DNA of 64,000 nt, from the NCBI GenBank assembly GCA_039029135.1, contig JBCCGT010000010.1:115707-179706 (forward strand), given 5' to 3'. The notes beneath the pieces are model-generated. The model had not been told where the DNA came from. It searched no databases and worked only from the letters and a program-made list of their open reading frames with translations. The position numbers and the translations under genes are program-made. Shown here in pieces: positions 25,769-34,219 of this stretch. Position 1 is the first letter of the stretch, and the number at the start of each line of letters is the position of its first letter. Source of the stretch: JALZVT01 sp039029135 (GTDB taxonomy: Bacteria > Pseudomonadota > Gammaproteobacteria > Pseudomonadales > Azotimanducaceae).

Positions 25769-26467
25769 CTAGTCGACGGTCAGAAACACCCGACCTTTCG
25801 ATTTGGAGCACTCGCTGCTAGTCAGCTCGTAGATGATCTTGAACGTGCCGGTTTCGATGGGCGTGCCCGACAGCGTGCCGTCGGCGGTGAGCGTGACGCC
25901 CGCCGGCAGGGGACCGCGCTTGACGCTTACGGTGCCGGCGCCGAAATCGTTTGCGGTCACGTTGGTCGTGAAGTAGGCGCCGTACGCGAAACTCAGGCGG
26001 TCGTTGTAGACGCGCACTCTTTTGCGTTCGCAGCGCGTCGGGCATTCGACGTAGCCCGCATCCACGTTGAACGTAGAGGGATTTTGCGCGGTCAGTCGAA
26101 AGGGTTTGGCGGCCCCTCGGCCGGGCGCGGCATCGCTGTCGATGTTGTCGTTGTTGCCCACATTCGGTGTCGTGAAGACATAGCCTTCGCTGCGTTCGAA
26201 GCGCACCCGATAGTCACCGAGCGGGACCTCAGGAAAGAGGTAGTTGCCTTCTTTGTCGGTCTTGATGGCCAACCAGAGACGCGGTTCGTCCAACTTATCG
26301 AGAAAGACGCGCATCGGGCAGCTATCGTTTTCGTCGGCTTCCTGAATCCCGTTGCGGTTTTCGTCGAGCCACACGCGGCCACCGAAAAGGCCGTCGACGT
26401 TTGCGTTGACCTGCCCGCTCGCGATTATCGCAAGCGCTGCACCTAGCGCGCCTAGTTTCCGTTTCAT
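25769..26467 (-). CDS. Secreted SdrD-B/Ig-like domain protein
   Basis: 232 residues with signal peptide (MKRKLGALGAALAIIASGQVNA), then an SdrD B-like domain with GRVWLDENRNGIQEADEND and LGDYRVRFE. The C-terminal half is a putative Ig-like (He_PIG type) domain with LPAGVTLTADGTLSGTP. The Asp-rich DENRNG loops should bind calcium. Four cysteines could form disulfides. Likely an exported or surface-associated structural protein. ATG at 26467 has a GGGAGGGAG ribosome site; the palindromic ATGTATACAT lies about 100 bp upstream. Confidence 0.78.
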   Translation of the reverse strand: MKRKLGALGAALAIIASGQVNANVDGLFGGRVWLDENRNGIQEADENDSCPMRVFLDKLDEPRLWLAIKTDKEGNYLFPEVPLGDYRVRFERSEGYVFTTPNVGNNDNIDSDAAPGRGAAKPFRLTAQNPSTFNVDAGYVECPTRCERKRVRVYNDRLSFAYGAYFTTNVTANDFGAGTVSVKRGPLPAGVTLTADGTLSGTPIETGTFKIIYELTSSECSKSKGRVFLTVD

Positions 26468-26537
26468 GGGTCTCCCTCCCTGGGTTTTTTGGGGACTGCT
26501 GCGAGCCATCGATCATGCGGACGTGAGTCCGCCAGGC

Positions 26538-26574
26538 GTTCCCTGTCGGGAACCCCGTTACATTATGTATACAT
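26538..26574 (-). promoter_or_regulatory. AT-rich upstream region of the SdrD-B gene with inverted repeats
   Basis: A 10-bp palindrome ATGTATACAT (26565-26574) and a 6/4/6 hairpin GTTCCC-TGTC-GGGAAC (26538-26553) lie upstream of the minus-strand gene. The palindrome overlaps a TATACATAAT-type sequence that could be a -10 element. Weak evidence. Confidence 0.3.
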
Positions 26575-26672
26575 GCAATTTAATTGACTAATAAAAGATG
26601 GGCTCGGCCTGCCAAACGTTTAGTTCGTAACGACCGCAAGGAAATGGGAGAGGCAGCGGATCTTGCCGCTGA

Positions 26673-26701
26673 GCCGCAGCGTGCTCGTGGCACGCTGCGG
26701 C
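26673..26701 (-). terminator. Hairpin immediately after the 4CL-type ligase gene
   Basis: Perfect 12-bp arms (26673-26684 and 26690-26701) around a 5-nt loop, 9 bp beyond the ligase stop codon on the minus strand. No U-tract follows, so it may be a Rho-assisted or mRNA-stabilising end. Confidence 0.45.
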
Positions 26702-26709
26702 GCGCTGGC

Positions 26710-28266
26710 CTACGCCGAAGCGCGCAGGTCCTTGCGCAGGATCTTGCCGGAGGCGCTCTTCGGAATGGCGTCGATAATTTCCAGCTCGCGGATTTGCTTG
26801 TAGCTGACGAGGTGTTCGCTGACGAGCGCTTGGACCTCGTCCAGCGTGAGGGTTTCCCCGGCCGGGACGGTCACAAAGGCCTTCGGGATTTCGCCGGCCT
26901 CGTCATCGGGGATGCCGATGACCGCCACGTCGGTGATCTTCGGATGCGTGATGAGCAGCGCCTCGAGCTCTGCGGGTGCGACCTGGAAGCCCTTGAACTT
27001 GATGAGCTCTTTCATCCGATCGACGATCGTCATGTGGTGATGTTCGTCGATGATGGCGATGTCGCCGGTGTGCAGCCAGCCGTCGGCGTCCACCGTCTCG
27101 GCGGTCGCGGTGGGATTGTTCAGGTAACCGAGCATGACCTGTGGTCCGCGTACCCAGAGTTCGCCGCGGTCGCCGACGCCGCGATCTTCACCGCTGTCCG
27201 GATCGACGATCCTGGTCTCGGTGTTCGAAGCGGTGACGCCGCTCGTACCGGGCCGGTATTCGCCCTCTACTGTGCAGTGGCTCACGGGACTCAGTTCCGT
27301 CATGCCGTAGCCCTGCACGACCTCGCAGTCCAGCCGCGCGGCGGCCTGCTCCGCAAGCTCAGCACCAAGCGGCGCCGCACCCGAAAACACCTGACGAATA
27401 GACGACAGATCGTAGTCGTCGACGATGGGCGCATTGGCGAGTCCCAGGATGATCGGCGGCACGGCAAAGAAGCGGGTGATCTTCAGGTCCTGCACGGCGG
27501 TCAGCGCCTCGACCATATCGAAGCGGGGCATCGTGACGGCGGTGACGCCGTTCGCGAGCAGACCGTTCATCAGCACCTGCATGCCGTAGATGTGAAAAAA
27601 CGGCAGCGCGGCGAGCGCCACTTCGTCGTCCTGGTATTTGATGGAGTGCTGCACCTGCTCGATGTTCGCGACCAGATTTCGATGCGAGAGCATGACGCCC
27701 TTCGGCAGGCCCGTGGTACCGGAGGAATAGGGCAGCACGACGGTGTGCTCGTTCAGGTCTACCGGCACCTGGTCGAGCGGCTCGCCGAACAGGTCGGTCA
27801 TGGCAGTGGTGCCGGTGACGGCCTCGCCAATGAGCACGATGTCATCAACGTCCGTGCCTGCCGCGGCGGCGATCGCGGTCTCGGCGAACAGGCCGACCGT
27901 AAACAAGATCGTCGCGCCGGCATCGCGCAACTGATGCCGCACCTCCTCGGGACCGTAGGTGGGGTTGATGGTCGTGACCGCGGCGCCCGCGACCGCCACG
28001 CCGTGAAACACGATCGCGTATTCCGGGCAGTTCGGCGCCATGAGTCCAACGACCTTGCCCGGGCCGATGCCGCGCTCGGCGAGCCCGCCGGCCAGACGAT
28101 GGATGGCCTGCTTGAGTTCGGCGTAGGTGTAGCGGCTAGTGCCGGCGGCGTCGCGAATGGCAACCCTATCGGTAAGCTCATCAACGAGACGCAGGGCGTG
28201 TTCGGTGATGGTGACCGCGGGAATCTCGACCTCGGGTAGCGGACTCTTGTGAATAATCGGGTTCAT
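26710..28266 (-). CDS. 4-coumarate-CoA ligase/luciferase-type acyl-CoA synthetase
   Basis: 518 residues. AMP-binding motif LPYSSGTTGLPKGVMLSH; A5 motif QGYGMTELSPVSH; hinge TGDIAIIDEHHHMTIVDRMKELIK; catalytic Lys region SASGKILRKDLR. The sequence layout resembles 4CL and firefly luciferase, so the substrate may be an aromatic or fatty acid. Start at the ATG at 28266; the open frame extends 10 codons further. The divergent spacing from the P450 gene is only about 120 bp on the same strand, so co-transcription is possible. Confidence 0.88.
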   Translation of the reverse strand: MNPIIHKSPLPEVEIPAVTITEHALRLVDELTDRVAIRDAAGTSRYTYAELKQAIHRLAGGLAERGIGPGKVVGLMAPNCPEYAIVFHGVAVAGAAVTTINPTYGPEEVRHQLRDAGATILFTVGLFAETAIAAAAGTDVDDIVLIGEAVTGTTAMTDLFGEPLDQVPVDLNEHTVVLPYSSGTTGLPKGVMLSHRNLVANIEQVQHSIKYQDDEVALAALPFFHIYGMQVLMNGLLANGVTAVTMPRFDMVEALTAVQDLKITRFFAVPPIILGLANAPIVDDYDLSSIRQVFSGAAPLGAELAEQAAARLDCEVVQGYGMTELSPVSHCTVEGEYRPGTSGVTASNTETRIVDPDSGEDRGVGDRGELWVRGPQVMLGYLNNPTATAETVDADGWLHTGDIAIIDEHHHMTIVDRMKELIKFKGFQVAPAELEALLITHPKITDVAVIGIPDDEAGEIPKAFVTVPAGETLTLDEVQALVSEHLVSYKQIRELEIIDAIPKSASGKILRKDLRASA

Positions 28267-28389
28267 GTCTGGCCTCGTGTGCGATCGCCAGATCATAGCG
28301 TTCTTGTTCGGACCTGTGTGAGCGTGAGGCGCCCGGCCCTGGTGCCGACTGCGCGTGGATTGCGTGTCGGCGCAAAGACTAGGCAGCCG

Positions 28390-31300
28390 TTAGCCTGCCC
28401 AGACGTCGAGAACGTAGCGTCCGCCGCGCGCCAGATCGTCGAGCCAGGCCTGCGCCTGCTCGGCGCCGACCCCGCTTTCGTCCATGTATAGCTGACTGAG
28501 CGTTCGCTTGACGTCGGGTTCCATGACGGCGCCGTCGCCGCAGACGTAGATCACCGCGTCTGCCTGGATGAGAGACCAGACGCGCGGCCAGACTCTCTTG
28601 ATCTCGTCTTGCACATAATGTCTGGACTCGCCTTCGCGTGAAAACGCGGTATGCAGTTCGATGTTGCCGTCTTTGTCTGCCTCTTTCAGTTCGTCGGCGT
28701 ACAGAAAATCCTGCTGCGGATGTCTGCAGCCGAAGAACAGCAGCGCTTCGCCCAGATCGCTGCCTGCGGCGCGGCGCGCGGCACGCTCTTTGATGAAGCC
28801 CATGAACGGCGCGACGCCGGTTCCCGGACCGATCATGATGATGGGCCGTGTACTGTCGTCCGGCAGGCGAAAGGGTGTCGCCGGGGACTTTATGGCTGCG
28901 GCGACCGTGTCTCCGGCGACGGCGTCCCGCAGCGTCGTCGAGCAGACGCCGCTGTAGGTGCCCAGTCCGGACAGCGCATCACCCTCGACTACGCCGACGG
29001 TGATGGAGCATCTGCCCGGCGTTGCCAGCGGCGATGACGAGATCGAGTAGTAGCGCGGCGTCATCCAGGGCACCATCTCCATGTAGATCTCGAAGGGCAG
29101 TTCGCAGGCCGGAAATTCCTCCAGCAGATCCAGCACCGATTTGCGCTTGAGAAAAACGCTGTCCCGAAACAGTTTCTGATCGGCGAGTATCGCCTCCAGC
29201 TTGCGGCGGGTGTCGGGACACTGCGTGTGCTTCAACAGCGTCTCCACATCGTGCGTACTGGCGACGGCCTGCAGCTCGCCAAACACTTCGGCGAGGCGAC
29301 GGACAGAGAAAGTGCTGCCGCTGGGAAATGGACTGCGCCGTCCGCCGTGGACGTCGACGCGGATGTAGGAGTTATCGTCGAAGCCGAATCGCGTCATTGC
29401 CCGTCGAATCGTGGACTCGCCGTTGCGACCAACAACGCACAGGTGATCGCCGGGCTCATAGGTCATACCCTCGGGAAGCTCGAACTCGATATGGCGGGTT
29501 GACCTATCGTCGCCGGATTGCAGTTCCCGGTTAGCCACGACCGTCACGGTCGAGGTCCCCGCGCGCATCGCGACGGGGTTGGCGTTGATGCTCTGCGCGA
29601 CCTCCACCGAGTACAGCGGTGGCGTATCCGCCGCTTCTGACAGATCGATCTGCAGGTCGAGCGCGGTGCCCAGTTCTGGCCACAGAGCGTCCTGCCAGTC
29701 GTGAAAGGTACCGTCGATGCCTTCTCGCGCATCGGCCTCGGCGCGCTGCGTGAAGCGCGTCGCTCCGAGCTCGTGCAGGCGCTCGTCGATGTGTCTGGGA
29801 ACGGATTGATAGGTGGACGCCCATTCTCGATTGCCGCAGCCGAAAACGGCGTAGGTCACGCCGGCCGCGCTGCCGGGTGCGGCTGCGTCCAGACTGGCGA
29901 CAAATCGTGCTGCGTTGTCCGGCGGCGTGCCGTTGTAGCTGGCGGTCGCGATGATGACCGCTCCCTCGCGCGGTAGACCATCGGCGTAATCATCTAGCGG
30001 TGCGAGCGTTGTCGCAAAGCCGTTGATGTCACCCGCGTGGGCAAGCTCGCGGGCCAGGTTTTCGGTGGCACCGAGGTTGGAGCCGTAGAGGATGTGTAGC
30101 GGTGTGTCGTGCTTCGGCCGCTGCAGCGCTGCGCTCGCAGTCTCCGGCTCTTTGAACTCCGCGCCGCCAGAGCCGCGTACGGCCTCGGGGCGTTGCTTGA
30201 CGCGAATGTAGAAGCCCTCCGGTTTGACGGAGAGCGTCTCCTTGATTTGCAGCTTGTAGTCGCCCTGCCCAAACAGTTCGAAGCGCTGCAGGATCATGCC
30301 AAGCACCAGAATGGCCTCCTGCATCGCGAACTGGCGGCCGATACAGGCGCGCTGGCCGTTGCCGAACGGCTTGTAGGCGTAGGCGGGGCGCGCCCGCTCG
30401 GCTTCGGGCAGGAACCGGTCCGGATCGAACGCTTCGGAGTTGTCGCCCCACACCGACTCGTCGCGGTGCAGCATGGGTATCAGCACGGTGATGAAGGCGC
30501 CTTTCTTCAGCGGGTAGCGCCCGCCGATCAGTTCGTCCTCATAGGGAGACAGACTGAAGGCGGGCGCCGTCGGCCATAGTCGCAGCGCTTCCATCAGAAC
30601 GGCTCTGACGTACTGGAGCTGGCCTAGCTCGCTGATGGTCGGTGCCCGAGCGATGTCGTGACCCAAAACGGTGTCGACCTCGGCGGTCGCCTTGGCCAGT
30701 GCCTCCGGGTGTTCGATCAGGTAGTGCAGCGCGAACGACAGCAGGCCCGACGTGGTTTCGTGACCCGCGATTAAAAACGTGTTGATCTGGTAGCGAATGT
30801 TCTCGTCGCTCAGCCGTTCGCCGGTTTTCTTGTCTTCGCCAGCAAGCATGAAATTGAGCAGGTCTTTCTGATCGCCGCCGCGCCGCCGGCGATCGGCGAT
30901 GATCTCGTCGACGAGCCTGTACATGTAGGCAACGTCTTCCTCCTGCTGCGTCAAACGCTTGCGCAGCGTGATGCCCTCGAACGGCAAATTGCGCTGCAGC
31001 ATGCAGGTCTCGAGAGTTCGGGTCAGGGCGCCGATGAAGGGATGGAAGTCTTCGCGGTAAAACGAGTTGAATCGATAGTCGAAGCCGCACAGTCCCACGG
31101 TATCCAGCGTGAGCCCGGTCATGTCGCGCACGACGTCGATCGGTTCGCCCGCGTTCAGCCGTTCCCACTTGAGCAATAGCTGCTCCGCGATATCGACCAT
31201 CATCGGCAGATATTCAACCATCGCCTGCTGGCTGAACGTGGGCAGCAGAATGTTGTGTGCCTTGGACCAGTTGGGCGCATCCGTGTCGCTTGTGAACAGC

Positions 31301-31563
31301 CCGTCGCCGCCCACGGCACGCACCTTGCGCAGGGCGCCGCGCACGGATTTATCGAAGCGGCTTTCGTCACAGAGTTCGTTGACCAGCTCAGGGCCGGAGA
31401 CAATGACGACCGGCGCACCCATCATGTCGAGCCAGTAGATGGGTCCGAGCTCGCGCGTGAGCCCCATCAGACTTTGGATCGGCGTCTCTCCATCTATAGC
31501 TAGCGCGTTGCCGAGCAGCGGTTTACCCGGGGGTTTAGGGATCGGATGGAGTCGGTTTGTCAT
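28390..31563 (-). CDS. Self-sufficient cytochrome P450-CPR fusion, CYP102 (P450 BM3) type
   Basis: 1057 residues, close to the 1049 of P450 BM3 and colinear with it. The heme domain (1-460) contains ExxR (EALRLWPTAP), the I-helix AGHETTSG (about 266-273) and heme-ligand Cys407 in FGNGQRACIG. The FMN domain starts near 488 (ILYGSNLGATEN). FAD and NADPH domains follow with RYYSISSSP, GPGTGVAPFMGF and terminal DVWAG. It should use NADPH and O2 to hydroxylate a hydrophobic substrate. The BM3 residues that hold the fatty acid carboxylate (Arg47, Tyr51) align with Val and Gly here; the phenylalanine equivalent to Phe87 is kept (F90). The substrate may therefore not be an ordinary fatty acid. Confidence 0.95.
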   Translation of the reverse strand: MTNRLHPIPKPPGKPLLGNALAIDGETPIQSLMGLTRELGPIYWLDMMGAPVVIVSGPELVNELCDESRFDKSVRGALRKVRAVGGDGLFTSDTDAPNWSKAHNILLPTFSQQAMVEYLPMMVDIAEQLLLKWERLNAGEPIDVVRDMTGLTLDTVGLCGFDYRFNSFYREDFHPFIGALTRTLETCMLQRNLPFEGITLRKRLTQQEEDVAYMYRLVDEIIADRRRRGGDQKDLLNFMLAGEDKKTGERLSDENIRYQINTFLIAGHETTSGLLSFALHYLIEHPEALAKATAEVDTVLGHDIARAPTISELGQLQYVRAVLMEALRLWPTAPAFSLSPYEDELIGGRYPLKKGAFITVLIPMLHRDESVWGDNSEAFDPDRFLPEAERARPAYAYKPFGNGQRACIGRQFAMQEAILVLGMILQRFELFGQGDYKLQIKETLSVKPEGFYIRVKQRPEAVRGSGGAEFKEPETASAALQRPKHDTPLHILYGSNLGATENLARELAHAGDINGFATTLAPLDDYADGLPREGAVIIATASYNGTPPDNAARFVASLDAAAPGSAAGVTYAVFGCGNREWASTYQSVPRHIDERLHELGATRFTQRAEADAREGIDGTFHDWQDALWPELGTALDLQIDLSEAADTPPLYSVEVAQSINANPVAMRAGTSTVTVVANRELQSGDDRSTRHIEFELPEGMTYEPGDHLCVVGRNGESTIRRAMTRFGFDDNSYIRVDVHGGRRSPFPSGSTFSVRRLAEVFGELQAVASTHDVETLLKHTQCPDTRRKLEAILADQKLFRDSVFLKRKSVLDLLEEFPACELPFEIYMEMVPWMTPRYYSISSSPLATPGRCSITVGVVEGDALSGLGTYSGVCSTTLRDAVAGDTVAAAIKSPATPFRLPDDSTRPIIMIGPGTGVAPFMGFIKERAARRAAGSDLGEALLFFGCRHPQQDFLYADELKEADKDGNIELHTAFSREGESRHYVQDEIKRVWPRVWSLIQADAVIYVCGDGAVMEPDVKRTLSQLYMDESGVGAEQAQAWLDDLARGGRYVLDVWAG

Positions 31564-31791
31564 GTTCGGATGCTACAGATATCTGCTGGGTCTCACGTTA
31601 GGCAACTGCGGCGTTGATTAGAACCCTTTTCTCGCTGTTTCACGGACCTGTATGACCCGGTCTCGCGCCCAGGTTTCCATCGCTGATCGTGGCCCGTCCT
31701 CGATCGAAGCCGTGGCCGCCGACGTCGGATGAATCACTGCGGCCGACGCAGTACAGTGAAGTTCTGTCGCTAATCGCTGAGGGGTCGTCTG

Positions 31792-32862
31792 ATGAAGGCA
31801 GCAGTCATGCGCGCGGGGGCGCTGCGGGTCGATGAGCTTCCGGACCCGGTTCCCGAGGCCGGCCAGGTGCTGGTAAAGACGCTGGCGTGCGGCATCTGCG
31901 GCTCTGATCTGCACGCGCTGCAGCACAGCCATGAGCTCGTGAACGCATCCCGCGAGGTTGGCGCGTCTTTTGACTTCGATCCCGATCGGGACGTGGTGAT
32001 GGGGCACGAGTTCTGCGTCGAGATACTCGACCACGGCCCTGGCACGCAGGGCACGCTACCCTTGGGTTCTCGCGCCTGTTCACTGCCGGTGGTCGCTGGT
32101 CGCGATGGTGCCGCCGCGACGGTCGGCTATTCGAACGACTACCCGGGCGGCTACGGCGAGCTGATGGTGCTGAACGAAGACCTGCTGCTGCCGGTGCCGA
32201 ACGGGCTGTCGACCGAGCACGCCGCGCTGACCGAACCCCTCGCCGTTGGCTGGCACGCCGTTGCCAAGGCCAACCTGCAGGGGGACGAAACACCGCTGGT
32301 AATCGGCTGCGGGCCGGTGGGGCTTGCGGTCATCGCTGCGCTCAAGAAGCGCGGCGTCGGTCCGATTGTGGCGGCCGACTTTTCGCCCACCCGGCGTGCG
32401 ATGGCCGAAGCGCTCGGCGCCGACGACATTATCGATCCCGCGCAGGACTCGCCGTACACGCGCTGGGCGCAGCGGGGTGGCTACGACGCGCCGCCCGATC
32501 CGCTAGGCGCGAACGCGTTTTCCAAGCCCGTGATGTTCGAGTGCGTTGGCGTTCCCGGCGTCATCGAGCAGTTGATGCTCGCCGCGCCTCGGGATGCGCG
32601 CATCGTCGTCGTTGGCGTGTGCATGGAACACGATCGGATACAGCCCTTTCAGGGCATCGTCAAAGAGCTGTCGCTGCAGTTCGTGCTGGCCTACACCGCG
32701 GAAGAATTCGGCCACACGCTGCAGCTGCTGGGCGACGGCGAGATGGACGGGCAGGCGATGCTCACAGGCCGCGTCGGACTCTCTGGCGTTGTACAGGCGT
32801 TTCAGGATCTGGGCGACCCCGAGGCGCACGCGAAGATTCTGGTCGAGCCCTGGCGGTCCTGA
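31792..32862 (+). CDS. Zinc-binding MDR alcohol dehydrogenase-like protein
   Basis: 356 residues. Catalytic-zinc residues are seen in ACGICGSDLH and VMGHEF; the NAD(P) fold has VIGCGPVGLAVIAAL. The cluster of four cysteines for structural zinc is missing, replaced by a segment around SRACSLPVVAG. A broad MDR with unknown substrate. It is divergent from the P450 gene with 228 bp between the starts. Confidence 0.85.
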   Translation: MKAAVMRAGALRVDELPDPVPEAGQVLVKTLACGICGSDLHALQHSHELVNASREVGASFDFDPDRDVVMGHEFCVEILDHGPGTQGTLPLGSRACSLPVVAGRDGAAATVGYSNDYPGGYGELMVLNEDLLLPVPNGLSTEHAALTEPLAVGWHAVAKANLQGDETPLVIGCGPVGLAVIAALKKRGVGPIVAADFSPTRRAMAEALGADDIIDPAQDSPYTRWAQRGGYDAPPDPLGANAFSKPVMFECVGVPGVIEQLMLAAPRDARIVVVGVCMEHDRIQPFQGIVKELSLQFVLAYTAEEFGHTLQLLGDGEMDGQAMLTGRVGLSGVVQAFQDLGDPEAHAKILVEPWRS

Positions 32863-32936
32863 AGCCGCTCAAAGCCGCTACAGCGCGGGCATTGCCGGCG
32901 CAACGACGGCGCTTGTTTTCGTGCGATGGCTCATTG

Positions 32937-34136
32937 TCACTGAGCGCAAACGCAACACGCGCCTGATCCGGTCCAGCGTCTATCGAACTCTGCGCTGGCC
33001 GTACAACTGCCGACGTCCGCGATAGCGGTGCACTCGAAGTCGGAAGCCTCAGTTGTTCTGTCGACCCAGGTGCTCTTCGTGATCTGACCGCGTGGACAGT
33101 TACAGTTGGCCGCCGGATTGCTGATCGTCGACAGTTGCTGGCAAACCGCGATCGATGTGCCGGGACCGCCGGGATCGCCCTTCTCCCCTTTCTCGCCTCT
33201 CTCACCCTGTGGCCCTTGAGGCCCGGGCGGACCTGCGGCCCCGGGTGCCCCCGCAACGCCTTGGGCCCCTTGTGGACCCGCTGCTCCCGGGGGGCCCTGC
33301 GGCCCGGGTGGCCCCTGAGGCCCCGCCCCAGTGGGATCGATTACTGTGATGTCGTAGCCGACGGACTCGGCGGGTAGTGCAACCGTCAGACGGTAGTCAC
33401 CTGGCGTGATGGCCGTCGGTAGAACGGCGACTATCTCTGTGGCGCTCGGCGCACCGAGTACCGTTAGGGCGCCGATGTTGCCGAGGGATACATCCGGGAT
33501 CACACCGCCGGAATCGAATCCTGCACCCCTAATGGTGATGCGTGAGCTGCCGATGTCCGCAAAGACTTCGGCTATGCTCAACGTACCATTGCCACCTCCG
33601 CCGCCGGTCGCACCCTGCACATCAAGCACCGGAGGGTTGCCTGATTCGCGAGTACGCAGGCGAAGCCTTACACCGTCTGCGGATTCCAGAACGAAGCCGA
33701 AATTTGTTGCAGGCATGTCTACCCAACCGGCTACCGTCGCCGTGACGTCGAAGGAAACGGTCGCCGAGTTCGCGCCGACAGTGGCCATCGCTACTACGGT
33801 ACTGGACGCGGCGGGCGCGTTGTTGAAGGTCAGAGTGCCTTCGGTCCAGTTCCCGCTGACCTCGCGCACGGCGATCGTGCCCGGTTGGTTGACGCTCGAG
33901 ATTTGAAAAGTGAGCGACGCGGCTGTCGGTATGCCCTGCAAAGCGCTAGTGTCGAACGATGCGTAGGTGTTGCGCTCGGAAGAGTCGCGCACCCAGGCGA
34001 TGGCTTGACTGCCGAAGTTGTTGTTTGCCCGGCCGCTATTCGTGTACGAATCACCGATCAACGGTACGGGTGCTGCGGCTAGAGAGACTGGGATCAATAG
34101 GCACAAAACCAGGAACAAACGCTTTACGTGCGGCAT
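32937..34136 (-). CDS. Secreted collagen-like protein with DNRLRE domain
   Basis: 399 residues. Signal peptide MPHVKRLFLVLCLLIPVSLAAA. A DNRLRE-type jelly-roll (about 24-175, with SYTNSGRANNNFGS) is followed by a GGGGG linker and an IPT-like beta domain (SRITIRGAGF...). Next come 18 uninterrupted Gly-X-Y triplets (about 270-325, rich in GPQ, GPP and GEK) and a cysteine-rich C-terminal domain with ten or so Cys. Predicted to form a secreted collagen-type trimer displayed outside the cell. ATG 34136 chosen for its GGAG at 7 bp; an ATG 8 codons earlier exists. Confidence 0.8.
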   Translation of the reverse strand: MPHVKRLFLVLCLLIPVSLAAAPVPLIGDSYTNSGRANNNFGSQAIAWVRDSSERNTYASFDTSALQGIPTAASLTFQISSVNQPGTIAVREVSGNWTEGTLTFNNAPAASSTVVAMATVGANSATVSFDVTATVAGWVDMPATNFGFVLESADGVRLRLRTRESGNPPVLDVQGATGGGGGNGTLSIAEVFADIGSSRITIRGAGFDSGGVIPDVSLGNIGALTVLGAPSATEIVAVLPTAITPGDYRLTVALPAESVGYDITVIDPTGAGPQGPPGPQGPPGAAGPQGAQGVAGAPGAAGPPGPQGPQGERGEKGEKGDPGGPGTSIAVCQQLSTISNPAANCNCPRGQITKSTWVDRTTEASDFECTAIADVGSCTASAEFDRRWTGSGACCVCAQ

Positions 34137-34219
34137 TCTCAAACTCCATGACGGTCGCATCGAAACTTCATTAGCTGAAATACAACTGTCATAGCAGCGC
34201 GCGATCTCCCACAGGGCGC

